DNA from: Candidatus Bipolaricaulota bacterium
GTDB taxonomy: Bacteria > Bipolaricaulota > Bipolaricaulia > UBA7950 > UBA9294
Reading direction: 5' to 3'
DNA: 8,209 nt
Assembly (NCBI GenBank): GCA_021129875.1
Contig: JAJOKK010000148.1
Span: 1-8,209, forward strand
The position numbers and the translations under genes were made by a program. The notes beneath the pieces are model-generated. The model saw only the letters and a list, made by a program, of their open reading frames with translations. It was not told the DNA's origin and did not search any database. Of the stretch, positions 1 through 6,253 are shown one piece after another (position 1 is the first letter of the stretch; every line of letters begins with the position of its first letter).

Positions 1-245
1 GCTGCTTTAAATCCCCTCTCCCTGTTATGGGAGAGGGTTAGGGTGAGGGGGAACAGTCTGTACCATCATTCTATGTACCGCAAACAGATCAAGCGTGCCC
101 GCGGGCTGCGGCGTGCGTCCCCCAGGCTGAGAGGCTCCGCGACACCCTCCCCTTGCTCCTCCCATCAAAGGAGGTACGCGACCTGCGGTCTTATGGGGGA
201 ACAAGACATCAATTCTCACCTCGTGCGCATGTGAATTAGAAACCG
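1..245. other. Non-coding, repeat-bearing downstream region
   Basis: No convincing gene is seen on either strand. Apart from the palindrome at 14-37 there is a small hairpin with CCTCC (158-162) pairing with GGAGG (170-174) and a GC-rich stretch around 95-145. Open frames crossing this part have the low-complexity Pro/Gly/Arg composition expected of translated intergenic repeats. It is probably the 3' end of the leftward operon plus intergenic repeat sequence. Confidence 0.5.
14..37. repeat. Palindromic intergenic repeat, CCCTCTCCC-6-GGGAGAGGG
   Basis: Perfect 9-bp inverted repeat: arms CCCTCTCCC (14-22) and GGGAGAGGG (29-37) around a 6-base loop. It is followed by TTAGGGTGAGGG. This C/T-rich palindrome with a GGTTAGGGTGAGGG tail resembles a small intergenic repeat seen in many bacterial genomes (recalled, not searched). 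It lies about 210 bp beyond the last gene on the minus strand. On that strand it is followed only by GATTTAAAG, so it is at best a weak terminator for the leftward operon. Confidence 0.7.
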
Positions 246-445
246 TTACCCACCTAAAACGACGAAGAGCCCCTTTTTTTGCTTGAGATACCGGCCTCCG
301 TAGAAAACAAGCAGGCCTCCACCCGTCAAGCACATTAAGCCTGTAGCCACGATTATTCCGCGTTTTTGCGGGGAGTCTCTCCTGCTGGAATAAGGAAGAT
401 GACTCCGAGTACCACGACGATAATACCCCAGACCAATCTCTTCAC
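246..445 (-). pseudogene. Small two-helix membrane protein, broken by a one-base frameshift
   Basis: A GTG at 443-445, preceded by the ribosome binding site AAAGGAAGG about six bases upstream, opens MKRLVWGIIVVVLGVIFLIP, which is clearly one membrane helix. The frame then stops at TAA 353-355, after 30 codons. If one base is restored in the A5 run at 363-367 (CGC AAA AAC becoming CGC AAA AAA CGC), translation continues as KKRGIIVATGLMCLTGGG, a second helix. It then reads LLVFYGGRYLKQKKG and stops at TAA 246-248. The repaired product is 66 residues: helix at about 5-20, basic loop at about 26-29, helix at about 31-50, basic tail. It starts 45 bp after the upstream nuclease stop and could be the last gene of the same operon. 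The break may be a real mutation, a base-calling error in a homopolymer, or programmed slippage. The family is not recognised. Confidence 0.5.
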
Positions 446-490
446 TTTTGCCTTCCTTTTCTGCTGGCGCCAGTCCGCACCATCCACAAG

Positions 491-1369
491 TTACCCGCCC
501 CCTTGTTTAACCTGCAAAGGGCTTTCCAGTGTCAGACGCAGCCCTCCCTCCCAGTCAAGGATCCCGGAGACGACGACCTCATCGCCCACCTGCCAATGGT
601 CAGGGCCGACTTTGCTGTCAATAAAGGCACTGAGCCGCACCTGCGGGATGAAGACGCGGAAGTTGAACCGCGGCTGTGATGCAGCGTATATGTAAAATCC
701 TTTACGGTCTTCGCGCATCTGCGTGATCATGAAGCGCATGGTCACCGCTTCCAATATATGCTTGACCGGGTCGGCCTCCAGGTCGGAGATCGATAGCTCC
801 CCTGGATAGCGTCCCCACAGTCCGACCCGGGCGGCGATCGCCTCGATCTTCATCGCATGAAAGTGCTCGGCATAGCGTTCGTTACCGCTGAGAAAATAGA
901 TCTCCGCGGCTCCGCGGCGGATAAGCTCGGCGTTCACCATGATCCATTCACCGTCCTGCTCGACATAGACGTAGGCGAGCAGCCTGCCATACCCGTCGCG
1001 CTCATTCCCGGCAACCAGCTCCAGCTTGACCTGCTCGCGCAATACCAATCGCCGGTTGAGGCCCCTGGCTAAAAACGCGTAGAACTCCCGCGGCCTGCCC
1101 ATCTCCGGGGTGTCGATCCCCAGATAGCGCACCCGTTCGTAGCGGTGGACTCGTATTCCGGCGATTATCTCGTATCCATCTATCCCAGTGTCGATCTGTA
1201 TCGTGTCCCCGTCGAATACCCGGATCACCCTCCCCGTAATCACCGCCCGCGTGTGATCGGGCTGCTCGTTCGCAGTGACGATCACTCCTACTGCGCAGAT
1301 TAGGGTTACAAGCAGGAGCAACTCGAGCACCGACGCGTGGCGCATTCGGAAAATTCGGAAAATCTTCAT
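491..1369 (-). CDS. Membrane-anchored or secreted staphylococcal-nuclease-like protein with OB-like C-terminal domain
   Basis: Predicted calcium-dependent endonuclease of the SNase/TNase family (292 residues), acting outside the cytoplasmic membrane. A hydrophobic segment at about 13-33 is a signal peptide or N-terminal anchor. The nuclease domain spans about 43-190. DGDT at 53-56 supplies the metal-binding Asp, R81 precedes DTPE at 86-89 (second Asp and general-base Glu), and R129 in the DGYGR motif matches Arg87 of the staphylococcal enzyme, so the catalytic set looks complete. Residues about 205-288 form a beta-rich region (FNFRVFIP, GDEVVVSGIL, LTLESPLQV) resembling an OB fold; this is inferred from pattern. 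The frame is open further upstream, but the ATG at 1367-1369 is chosen because GAGGT lies 7 bases before it and the hydrophobic segment follows directly. It is a close relative of the nuclease half of the upstream LRR gene, which suggests tandem duplication. Confidence 0.93.
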   Translation of the reverse strand: MKIFRIFRMRHASVLELLLLVTLICAVGVIVTANEQPDHTRAVITGRVIRVFDGDTIQIDTGIDGYEIIAGIRVHRYERVRYLGIDTPEMGRPREFYAFLARGLNRRLVLREQVKLELVAGNERDGYGRLLAYVYVEQDGEWIMVNAELIRRGAAEIYFLSGNERYAEHFHAMKIEAIAARVGLWGRYPGELSISDLEADPVKHILEAVTMRFMITQMREDRKGFYIYAASQPRFNFRVFIPQVRLSAFIDSKVGPDHWQVGDEVVVSGILDWEGGLRLTLESPLQVKQGGG

Positions 1370-1388
1370 CTGGTTGACCTCGTTTCTT

Positions 1389-1419
1389 CCAGCCTGCCGT
1401 CTAGGAGACAGCAGGCTGG
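1389..1419. repeat. Strong hairpin just upstream of the second nuclease gene
   Basis: Outer arms CCAGCCTGC (1389-1397) and GCAGGCTGG (1411-1419) pair perfectly. After one mismatch, GTCT (1399-1402) pairs with AGAC (1406-1409) around an AGG loop, giving an almost continuous 14-bp stem. It ends about 9 bases before the GAGGT ribosome binding site (1376-1380 region) of the nuclease gene. There is no following U-tract on the minus strand, so it is more likely an mRNA stabiliser or translation-modulating structure than a terminator. The AGCCTGC/GCAGG arms resemble those of the dispersed palindrome family, so it may be a diverged member. Confidence 0.7.
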
Positions 1420-1435
1420 TTCTTGCCGTAAGAAC
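1419..1435. repeat. Short hairpin GTTCTT-5-AAGAAC
   Basis: A perfect 6-bp inverted repeat (1419-1424 with 1430-1435), loop GCCGT. It is stacked directly against the larger hairpin at 1389-1419 in the 131-bp gap between the two nuclease genes. Confidence 0.5.
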
Positions 1436-1444
1436 ACCCTCCGG

Positions 1445-1490
1445 TTGCAAAGCAAGTCCGTCTGCCTGTCGTATCCACAACGCAGGCAGG
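1445..1490 (+). repeat. Dispersed palindromic repeat, copy B with adjoining TTGC-AAGCAAG module
   Basis: CTGCCTGTCGTATCC (1462-1476) runs into an ACGCAGGCAGG arm, with CTGCCTG (1462-1468) pairing to CAGGCAG (1483-1489). The same core recurs at 4729-4757 and inverted at 6143-6170, with a worn copy at 7486-7510. Immediately before it, TTGCAAAGCAAGTCCG (1445-1460) is a degenerate copy of the 19-bp repeat seen exactly at 6221-6239 and 7256-7274, suggesting that the two modules belong to one composite element. It sits 11 bp past the stop of the LRR nuclease gene. Confidence 0.75.
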
Positions 1491-1500
1491 GATGCCGGTA

Positions 1501-3711
1501 TCAGCGCACTGACACCCCTCGCCGCCGCAGTTCAAGGCTGGCGATCGAAGCGGCCGATCCCGGGGCGAGATCCAACGGGTTGTTCCCCAAAAAGACGGTA
1601 TCCCCTGCGGCCAGCCCTGGGTTGGCAACCAAGGGGGCGATATCAGTGATCTGATTCCAGCTGAGGGAGAGTTCACTGATATGCACCAGCCCGGCAAGCG
1701 GACTTATATCGCTGATCTGGTTCATCGCCAGACTCAGCCATTGAAGTTCAGGCAAGCCTGCCAGCGGGGTTATATCACTGATCTGATTCGAGCGGAGCGC
1801 AAGCCCCTTCAGTTCGGTCAAGCCTGCTAGTGGGCCAAGATCACTCACCCGGTTCCAATATAGCCACAGCCAGGTCAGTTCGGTCAGTTCGGTGAGCGGG
1901 GCCAGATCAGTGATCTGATTCCATCCTAGAAAAAGGCTCTTCAACCTGGTCAAGCCGGCTAGCGCGCTGATATCTTCTGTCTGCGTCCAGCCGAGAAGGA
2001 GCTCTTCCAGTTCGACCATCGCTCCCAGAGGGGCTAGGCCGGCGAGTGGGTTGCGGCACAGACGGAGGGTCTGCAGCTGCGTCAGTCCGGCCAACGGTGA
2101 TATGTCAGTGATCCGGTTCACATTGAGATCCAAGCGCCGCAGCTCGACCATCCTGCTGAGGGCTGCTATATCCTCTATGCGGTTCTCTGCGAGTTCAAGC
2201 TCTCGCAGTTCGGTCAATCCCGCCAATGATCCAATGTCAGCAATGTTGTTCTCTGACAGCAACAACGTCTCTAGCTTCGTTGCCCCACCCAGCGGCGTCA
2301 GATCGGCAATGCGATTCCCCCATAACTGAAGGTGGCGCAGCGAGGTCAGTCCGCTCAATGGGGAAATAGCAACGATCAGATTCCGATTGAGACGGAGATC
2401 TTCCAGTGCCGATAGCTCTGCTAGTGCGGATATATCGTGGATCCGGTTCACGCTGAGATCGAGGGAGCGCAGGCCGGCCAGCCCGAATAAGGGCGAGATA
2501 TCCACGATCATATTCCTTCCCAGATCAAGCTCTTCGAGCTGTACCAACCCGGCCAGCGGGGTGATGTCGCGAATCCTGTTCTGGTCCAGCTTAATGATCT
2601 GTAAATTGACCAAGGATTCAATTCCAGATAGGTCTACGATATCATGATGAGGCGCAATCAGCTGGGTTAGGCCGGCGAGTTCGTCATCGCTGATTGGCCC
2701 GGTCGGACGATCCAGAGCCGCTCTTATCGCTCCTTCCAGGTTAGGACAGGCGAATACGCCTGCTGCATCATCTTCACCGAGTGCCCCATTGCCCTCGGCA
2801 TAGGGGTAGTGAACCTGCAGCGGGCTCTCCAGACTGATGAACAGACCGCGATCCCAGAGAGCGACACCTGTGACAGCGATTTCCAGCCCCTCCTGCCAGA
2901 AATCGCGCCCCATTCCGAGCTGTTCGAACTGTGGCAACCGCTTTTCAGGGATGAACAGGCGAAAGTTGAACGCTGCCGGGGACTCGCCATGAATGTACAG
3001 TCCGGGTCGTCTGCGCCGTCCGTCGCGCGTCTCAGTGACGGTCAACTGTACTGTCACTGCCTCTTCCATATATTGGACCGGATTAGCGATAAGATCGGCC
3101 ATTGTCAGCGTCCCTGGGAAGCGCCCCCAGATTCCCCGGCGTGCAACGATCGCTTCGATCTGCATCTGCCAAAAATACTCGTAGTAGCGATCTTCCGGGC
3201 GATGGAAGCGGGGATTAAGATCGCCCACTCCCTGACGGATAAGCGCCGCGTTGACCAGAGTCCACTCCTCATTGCGCTGCACATAAACGTAGGCCAACAA
3301 CCGGCCGAAGCCGTCACGCGGCCTCTCCGGCCTGAACTCCAGCTTCACCCTGCGCCCGCCGACCAGCCGCCAGTTGGCCCACTTAGCCTCATAGGCGTAC
3401 TCTTCCGGTCTTCCTTCCACCGGACCCCAGATCTCCGGGGTATTGATCCCACCTAAGTAGCGGACGCGTTCGTACCGGTGCACGGTCAACCCATTCACTA
3501 CGCGGTACGGTGCCCCATCCGGCGGTATTCCTGTGTCGACGACCACGGTGTCGCCATCGGCGACAAAGACCACCGTTCCGAAGATGGTAGCACGTGAATA
3601 ATCCGGCCACTGCATCTGCGCCGCTCCAAACAGAGAGAAGACTCCAACAAGGCCCAAGACAATTCCCAGCGCCAATCGCCATTTCCTGCTCTTACTCGTA
3701 TACGTATGCAT
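1501..3711 (-). CDS. Staphylococcal-nuclease-like / OB-like / leucine-rich-repeat fusion protein, exported
   Basis: A 736-residue protein with four parts. Residues about 11-32 are a hydrophobic signal or anchor after a basic N-terminus. Residues about 41-200 are an SNase/TNase domain: DGDT 52-55, R84, NTPE 90-93, and R137 in the DGFGR motif. Residues about 210-300 are the OB-like domain shared with the next gene (FNFRLFIP, SLESPLQV). A linker (CPNLEGAIRAAL, about 322-333) is typical of the cap before internalin-like repeats. From residue 370 there are about 15 repeats of 22 residues with consensus LxxLxLxxNxIxDIxPLAGLTx, then a C-terminal cap with no LPXTG motif. The second metal-ligand Asp is replaced by Asn and one Gly is inserted before it (RYLGGINTPE, versus RYLGIDTPE in the paralogue). 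Asn occurs in other family members, but the insertion is odd and activity may be altered. The start ATG has GGGAGG five bases upstream. It lies 34 bp after the permease stop, probably in one operon. LRRs usually bind proteins or surfaces. Confidence 0.93.
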   Translation of the reverse strand: MHTYTSKSRKWRLALGIVLGLVGVFSLFGAAQMQWPDYSRATIFGTVVFVADGDTVVVDTGIPPDGAPYRVVNGLTVHRYERVRYLGGINTPEIWGPVEGRPEEYAYEAKWANWRLVGGRRVKLEFRPERPRDGFGRLLAYVYVQRNEEWTLVNAALIRQGVGDLNPRFHRPEDRYYEYFWQMQIEAIVARRGIWGRFPGTLTMADLIANPVQYMEEAVTVQLTVTETRDGRRRRPGLYIHGESPAAFNFRLFIPEKRLPQFEQLGMGRDFWQEGLEIAVTGVALWDRGLFISLESPLQVHYPYAEGNGALGEDDAAGVFACPNLEGAIRAALDRPTGPISDDELAGLTQLIAPHHDIVDLSGIESLVNLQIIKLDQNRIRDITPLAGLVQLEELDLGRNMIVDISPLFGLAGLRSLDLSVNRIHDISALAELSALEDLRLNRNLIVAISPLSGLTSLRHLQLWGNRIADLTPLGGATKLETLLLSENNIADIGSLAGLTELRELELAENRIEDIAALSRMVELRRLDLNVNRITDISPLAGLTQLQTLRLCRNPLAGLAPLGAMVELEELLLGWTQTEDISALAGLTRLKSLFLGWNQITDLAPLTELTELTWLWLYWNRVSDLGPLAGLTELKGLALRSNQISDITPLAGLPELQWLSLAMNQISDISPLAGLVHISELSLSWNQITDIAPLVANPGLAAGDTVFLGNNPLDLAPGSAASIASLELRRRGVSVR
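1678..2604 (-). repeat. Tandem 66-bp coding repeats (LRR array)
   Basis: These are fourteen consecutive 22-codon units plus a final one running into the C-terminal cap. All share the DNA signature of GATATC/GATCTG-rich LxxN-I-DI-PL-GL codons. The units have clearly diverged from one another, so recent slippage expansion is not evident. Two units are off-consensus (NPLAGLAPL and TQTEDISAL). Confidence 0.9.
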
Positions 3712-3745
3712 GTTTCCTCCCTTACATAAATATTCTCAAGTTGGG

Positions 3746-4651
3746 TTATTGTTCATAATGCACCCGTTTCCTGGCGACTGCAAACTGAACTAGCGTCAGG
3801 ACCATCATGATAGTAAACAGTATATAGGAAGCCGCCGATGCCAAGCCCATGCGGTGTCGCACAAATGCGGTTTCGAAGATAAAGAAGACAGGGGTGAGCG
3901 CACTGGCGACCGGTCCCGGGCTGCCCACCCACAGCACGAATATTTCGGTGAAGATCTCGAGCGCGGCGATCGCGGAGATGATGGAAAGGAAGAAGATCTG
4001 GGGTGTGAGCAAGGGAGCTGTTATACGACGGAATTGGCACCAAACGCTTGCTCCATCGATCCTTGCCGCCTCATAGTAGTTCTTGTTGATCCCTTGCAAG
4101 CCGGCGAGAAGGATTATCGCTTGGAAACCGACCGTCCGCCACGAGTTCAACAAGACCAATACAAGAATAGAGAGGGCCGGCGTCGTCAGCCACCCGATCG
4201 GCGAGACGCCGATCCAGCCTATCAAGTGATTGATCAGGCCGAAGCGCTCATCGAGCAACCAACGCCATATCAGGGCGTCGGCCACCGCTGGAGTGACGAA
4301 TGGGAGGAAGAAGGCCAGGCGGAAGAACGCTTGTCCACGCAGTTTTTTGTTGAGCAGCACCGCCAACCCGAGCGCCAGCGCAATGGAGAGTGGCACAGAA
4401 AAAATAGCGTAAACCGTGACGTTCCTCAACGAACCTGCAAAACGAGGACTAGCCAGCAACCGGATATAGTTCTCCAGTCCGACAAACTCGCGCGGTCGGC
4501 GCTCAGTATCTATCAGCGGCCAGCGATGCAAGCTCAGATGAAAAGCGCGCGCTATCGGGTAGATGGTGAACGCACCAAGAATGACGAGCACCGGCAGCAG
4601 GTACAGATACGCCTGTGCCGTCTCCTTAAGCGTTTTAGTCTTATTTGTCAT
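3746..4651 (-). CDS. ABC sugar-type importer permease, MalF/UgpA family
   Basis: Inner-membrane permease subunit (301 residues) of a binding-protein-dependent importer of the carbohydrate uptake (CUT1-like) group. About six hydrophobic segments are visible, the first near residues 14-36 (AYLYLLPVLVILGAF, typical of MalF/UgpA-type proteins). The cytoplasmic EAA loop that docks the ATPase reads EAARIDGASVWCQF, starting near residue 194, followed by TAPLLTP, and is intact. The start is uncertain. ATG 4649-4651 gives MTNKTKTLK and a normal length. A further in-frame ATG at 4685-4687 adds 12 residues encoded by a 14-bp tandem repeat, and neither has a clear ribosome binding site. It is separated from the binding-protein gene by 211 bp full of palindromes but lies only 34 bp before the LRR nuclease gene. 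Confidence 0.93.
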   Translation of the reverse strand: MTNKTKTLKETAQAYLYLLPVLVILGAFTIYPIARAFHLSLHRWPLIDTERRPREFVGLENYIRLLASPRFAGSLRNVTVYAIFSVPLSIALALGLAVLLNKKLRGQAFFRLAFFLPFVTPAVADALIWRWLLDERFGLINHLIGWIGVSPIGWLTTPALSILVLVLLNSWRTVGFQAIILLAGLQGINKNYYEAARIDGASVWCQFRRITAPLLTPQIFFLSIISAIAALEIFTEIFVLWVGSPGPVASALTPVFFIFETAFVRHRMGLASAASYILFTIMMVLTLVQFAVARKRVHYEQ

Positions 4652-4653
4652 TG

Positions 4654-4690
4654 TTCCATTTGCGAAATTCCATTTGCGAAATTCCATTTG
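4654..4690. repeat. 14-bp tandem repeat spanning the permease start
   Basis: TTCCATTTGCGAAA occurs twice in a row (4654-4667, 4668-4681) and is followed by a 9-base partial third copy (4682-4690). On the minus strand each unit carries an ATG (AAATGGAA), giving out-of-frame and in-frame start codons just upstream of the chosen start. Unit length is not a multiple of three, so unit gain or loss would move the extra ATGs in and out of frame. Confidence 0.85.
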
Positions 4691-4722
4691 TGGGTTCCGA
4701 AGGAAGAGCGTAAGCCGATCAA

Positions 4723-4763
4723 GGCCGCCTGCCTGTCATATCCGCGACGCAGACAGGGAGGCC
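4723..4763 (+). repeat. Dispersed palindromic repeat, copy C
   Basis: The core CTGCCTGTCATATCCGCGAC (4730-4749) followed by GCAGACAGGG matches copies at 1462 and 6143. CCTGTC (4732-4737) pairs with GACAGG (4752-4757), and the outer GGCC (4723-4726) pairs with GGCC (4760-4763). It lies in the gap between the binding-protein and permease genes. Confidence 0.7.
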
Positions 4764-4800
4764 GCACGACCGTCTTTACATGTAGAACACGGGATAATAC

Positions 4801-4840
4801 CCTCGGTCGACAAGGTATGAACGCTGCCCGTCGACCGAGG
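4801..4840. promoter_or_regulatory. Perfect 11-bp-arm hairpin after the solute-binding-protein gene
   Basis: CCTCGGTCGAC (4801-4811) and GTCGACCGAGG (4830-4840) are exact inverted copies around an 18-base loop, starting 22 bp beyond the binding-protein stop codon. In the direction of transcription it is followed by GTATTATCCC, which is not a U-tract. On the opposite strand it is followed by AACGTTTTT, so only a rightward transcript would see a terminator-like signal. A stem after the binding-protein gene is a known way to leave more binding protein than permease (as in malE-malF). That role is inferred here. Confidence 0.65.
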
Positions 4841-4862
4841 AACGTTTTTCTACAGTAAGTTG

Positions 4863-6089
4863 CTATTCCAGATAGAAGAGCGCCTCAGCGGCCGCATCCT
4901 CCAACGCTTCTCGCGGGGAGAGTGCTTCGAACAATACCGCCTCCGTCGCCTCCGCCATCAGTCGCCGCAGGCTGGTCCACTCTACGTGGTGTGGATAGAC
5001 CTGGGAGGTCAGCACCTGCTCGGTTATCGCGACCCAATGAGGGTACTTTTCCATGAATTCGACCCATTCCGGTGATTCGATCGTCGAGAACCGGAAGGGA
5101 AGGTTTCCTGTGTGGGTGACCCAGTACAGGTGCTCTTCAGGTGAGAGGAGGAACTCTAGGAACGTAACCGCAGCCGCGCGCTGTTCCGGGGTGGAGCCCA
5201 ACTCGAATATACCGATGTTCGCGCCCATGAATATCGACGCTTCCTGCACCGGTCCGGCCGGTAGTTTCGCGATCGACCAGTTCGTTTCCAGCTCAGCAGC
5301 AGCGCCGGCGACGAACGGAATCCCTGCGGTCGAGCCCCAGTACATCGCTACCTCTCCCCTGCCGAACGGCCCGCTGAACCAACCGGTCTGGAAGAGCGCG
5401 ACCTGCTTCAACTCGAGCAGGTATTCCATCGCTTTGATCCCGGCTGGGCTGTCGATCAAGAAAGCGGTCTGATCCTCATCGAACCACTCGCCGCCGGCCT
5501 GCAGGAAGAGGAAGGCGAACTGCTCAGGGCCAAGACGGATCCCTTTGCCGTACTGCTCGAAGACGCCATCGCCGTCCGCATCGATGAGCAGTTCCTCGGC
5601 TAAAGCGAGCATCTCTTCCCACGTCTGCGGGGGCACAGGGACCAGATCGGTGTTGTAGAACAGGACGTTCGTCGTGCGGTTGAACGGCACCAAAAGAAGC
5701 TCGTCCCAGAACGTGCCGTCCGCCACCAGCACAGGGAGTATATCGTCGAGGATCTCCTGTGAGAATACACCGGCAAGCGGATAGAGCGCGCCTGCGAATG
5801 CCGGCGGCACCCAGTTGGCGATAAGCAGGGACATCGTCGGCGGCACTTCAGCAGGGACCGCTGCAGCAAGCTTCATGTTCAGATCGGTGTAGCCACCCTG
5901 GTGGGTAGCGATTACCCGTATATTCGGATGCGCCTCGTGGAAGCGTGCTATGATGCTCTCCAGGGCTTCGGCATGACCACGGGTAAAGATATGCCAGAAA
6001 TCGATCTCGACTATCTCTTCGGCCATCGACAGTGGCGCAAAGAGAAGTGCCATAACAGATAACAGTGCAATCACGCGTACTAATTTCAT
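4863..6089 (-). CDS. ABC importer extracellular solute-binding protein, UgpB/MalE family (family 1)
   Basis: Captures the transported solute outside the inner membrane and delivers it to the two flanking permeases (408 residues). Residues 1-23 form a clear signal peptide (basic MKLVR, then a hydrophobic core) ending in SMA before EE. There is no lipobox cysteine, so the mature protein is free in a periplasm. Family hallmarks follow: IDFWHIFTRGHAEALESII at the mature N-terminus, FHEAHPNI, TTNVLFYNTDL, PQTWEEMLALAEEL, a DADGDG loop, FLEFLLSPEEHLYW and the TGNLPFR segment. These place it in the carbohydrate/glycerol-phosphate binding group, but substrate cannot be read from sequence. The frame extends 9 codons upstream, but ATG 6087-6089 is chosen for AGGAGGG six bases before it and for the signal peptide. 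It lies unusually between the two permease genes rather than ahead of both. Confidence 0.95.
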   Translation of the reverse strand: MKLVRVIALLSVMALLFAPLSMAEEIVEIDFWHIFTRGHAEALESIIARFHEAHPNIRVIATHQGGYTDLNMKLAAAVPAEVPPTMSLLIANWVPPAFAGALYPLAGVFSQEILDDILPVLVADGTFWDELLLVPFNRTTNVLFYNTDLVPVPPQTWEEMLALAEELLIDADGDGVFEQYGKGIRLGPEQFAFLFLQAGGEWFDEDQTAFLIDSPAGIKAMEYLLELKQVALFQTGWFSGPFGRGEVAMYWGSTAGIPFVAGAAAELETNWSIAKLPAGPVQEASIFMGANIGIFELGSTPEQRAAAVTFLEFLLSPEEHLYWVTHTGNLPFRFSTIESPEWVEFMEKYPHWVAITEQVLTSQVYPHHVEWTSLRRLMAEATEAVLFEALSPREALEDAAAEALFYLE

Positions 6090-6142
6090 TTCTTTCCCTC
6101 CTAAGTTCCTTGCCAATCAGTAGCTATTCCGCCGTTTAGTTT

Positions 6143-6170
6143 CCCTGCGTCGCGGATGCGACAGGCAGGC
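6143..6170 (-). repeat. Dispersed palindromic repeat, copy D (inverted)
   Basis: Read on the minus strand it is GCCTGCCTGTCGCATCCGCG followed by ACGCAGGG, the same core as the copies at 1462 and 4729 but in the opposite orientation. It lies about 54-81 bp upstream of the binding-protein start codon. Confidence 0.75.
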
Positions 6171-6196
6171 TGCTCTCTTTGACCCTCTCGTCGAAC

Positions 6197-6239
6197 CACC
6201 TCCTTAGACACTCGGCCTATTTGCGAAGCAAGGCCGGAG
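6197..6239 (-). repeat. Orphan Shine-Dalgarno leader with 19-bp repeat, copy 2
   Basis: The 19-bp TTGCGAAGCAAGGCCGGAG (6221-6239) is identical to 7256-7274. Here it also forms a hairpin: CGGCC (6213-6217) pairs with GGCCG (6232-6236), with inner TTGC-GAA-GCAA. On the minus strand it is followed by CTAAGGAGGTG (Shine-Dalgarno 6197-6205), as the other copy is followed by CTAAGGAGGGTG. Unlike that copy, no suitably spaced start codon or peptide follows, so this may be a vestigial duplicate of the leader. Confidence 0.55.
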
Positions 6240-6253
6240 GTTCCATTAAGCTA

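Noticed and set aside
353..370. Programmed -1 frameshift at CGCAAAAACGC as the explanation of the split small gene
   Set aside because: The heptamer C AAA AAC is not an ideal slippery site in the zero frame, and simple loss of one A explains the data as well. Kept only as an alternative.
1678..2604. Regular 66-bp periodicity suggesting CRISPR or satellite DNA
   Set aside because: The period equals 22 codons of a clear LRR consensus in one uninterrupted reading frame, and the units are diverged rather than identical repeats with unique spacers.
2809..3456. Plus-strand open frame of 215 codons
   Set aside because: Lies wholly opposite the SNase and OB-like domains of the LRR nuclease, with no family signal and no ribosome binding site of note.
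4801..4840. Rho-independent terminator for the binding-protein gene
   Set aside because: The stem is perfect, but in the direction of transcription it is followed by GTATTATCCC, not a U-tract. The T-run is on the other side, where no gene would use it.
3854..4858. Long plus-strand open frame of 334 codons
   Set aside because: It is antisense to the MalF-type permease and a structured gap. Its product is hydrophilic and rich in Arg, Glu and Gln with no recognisable domain, while the minus strand gives a clear permease. It is a shadow frame.
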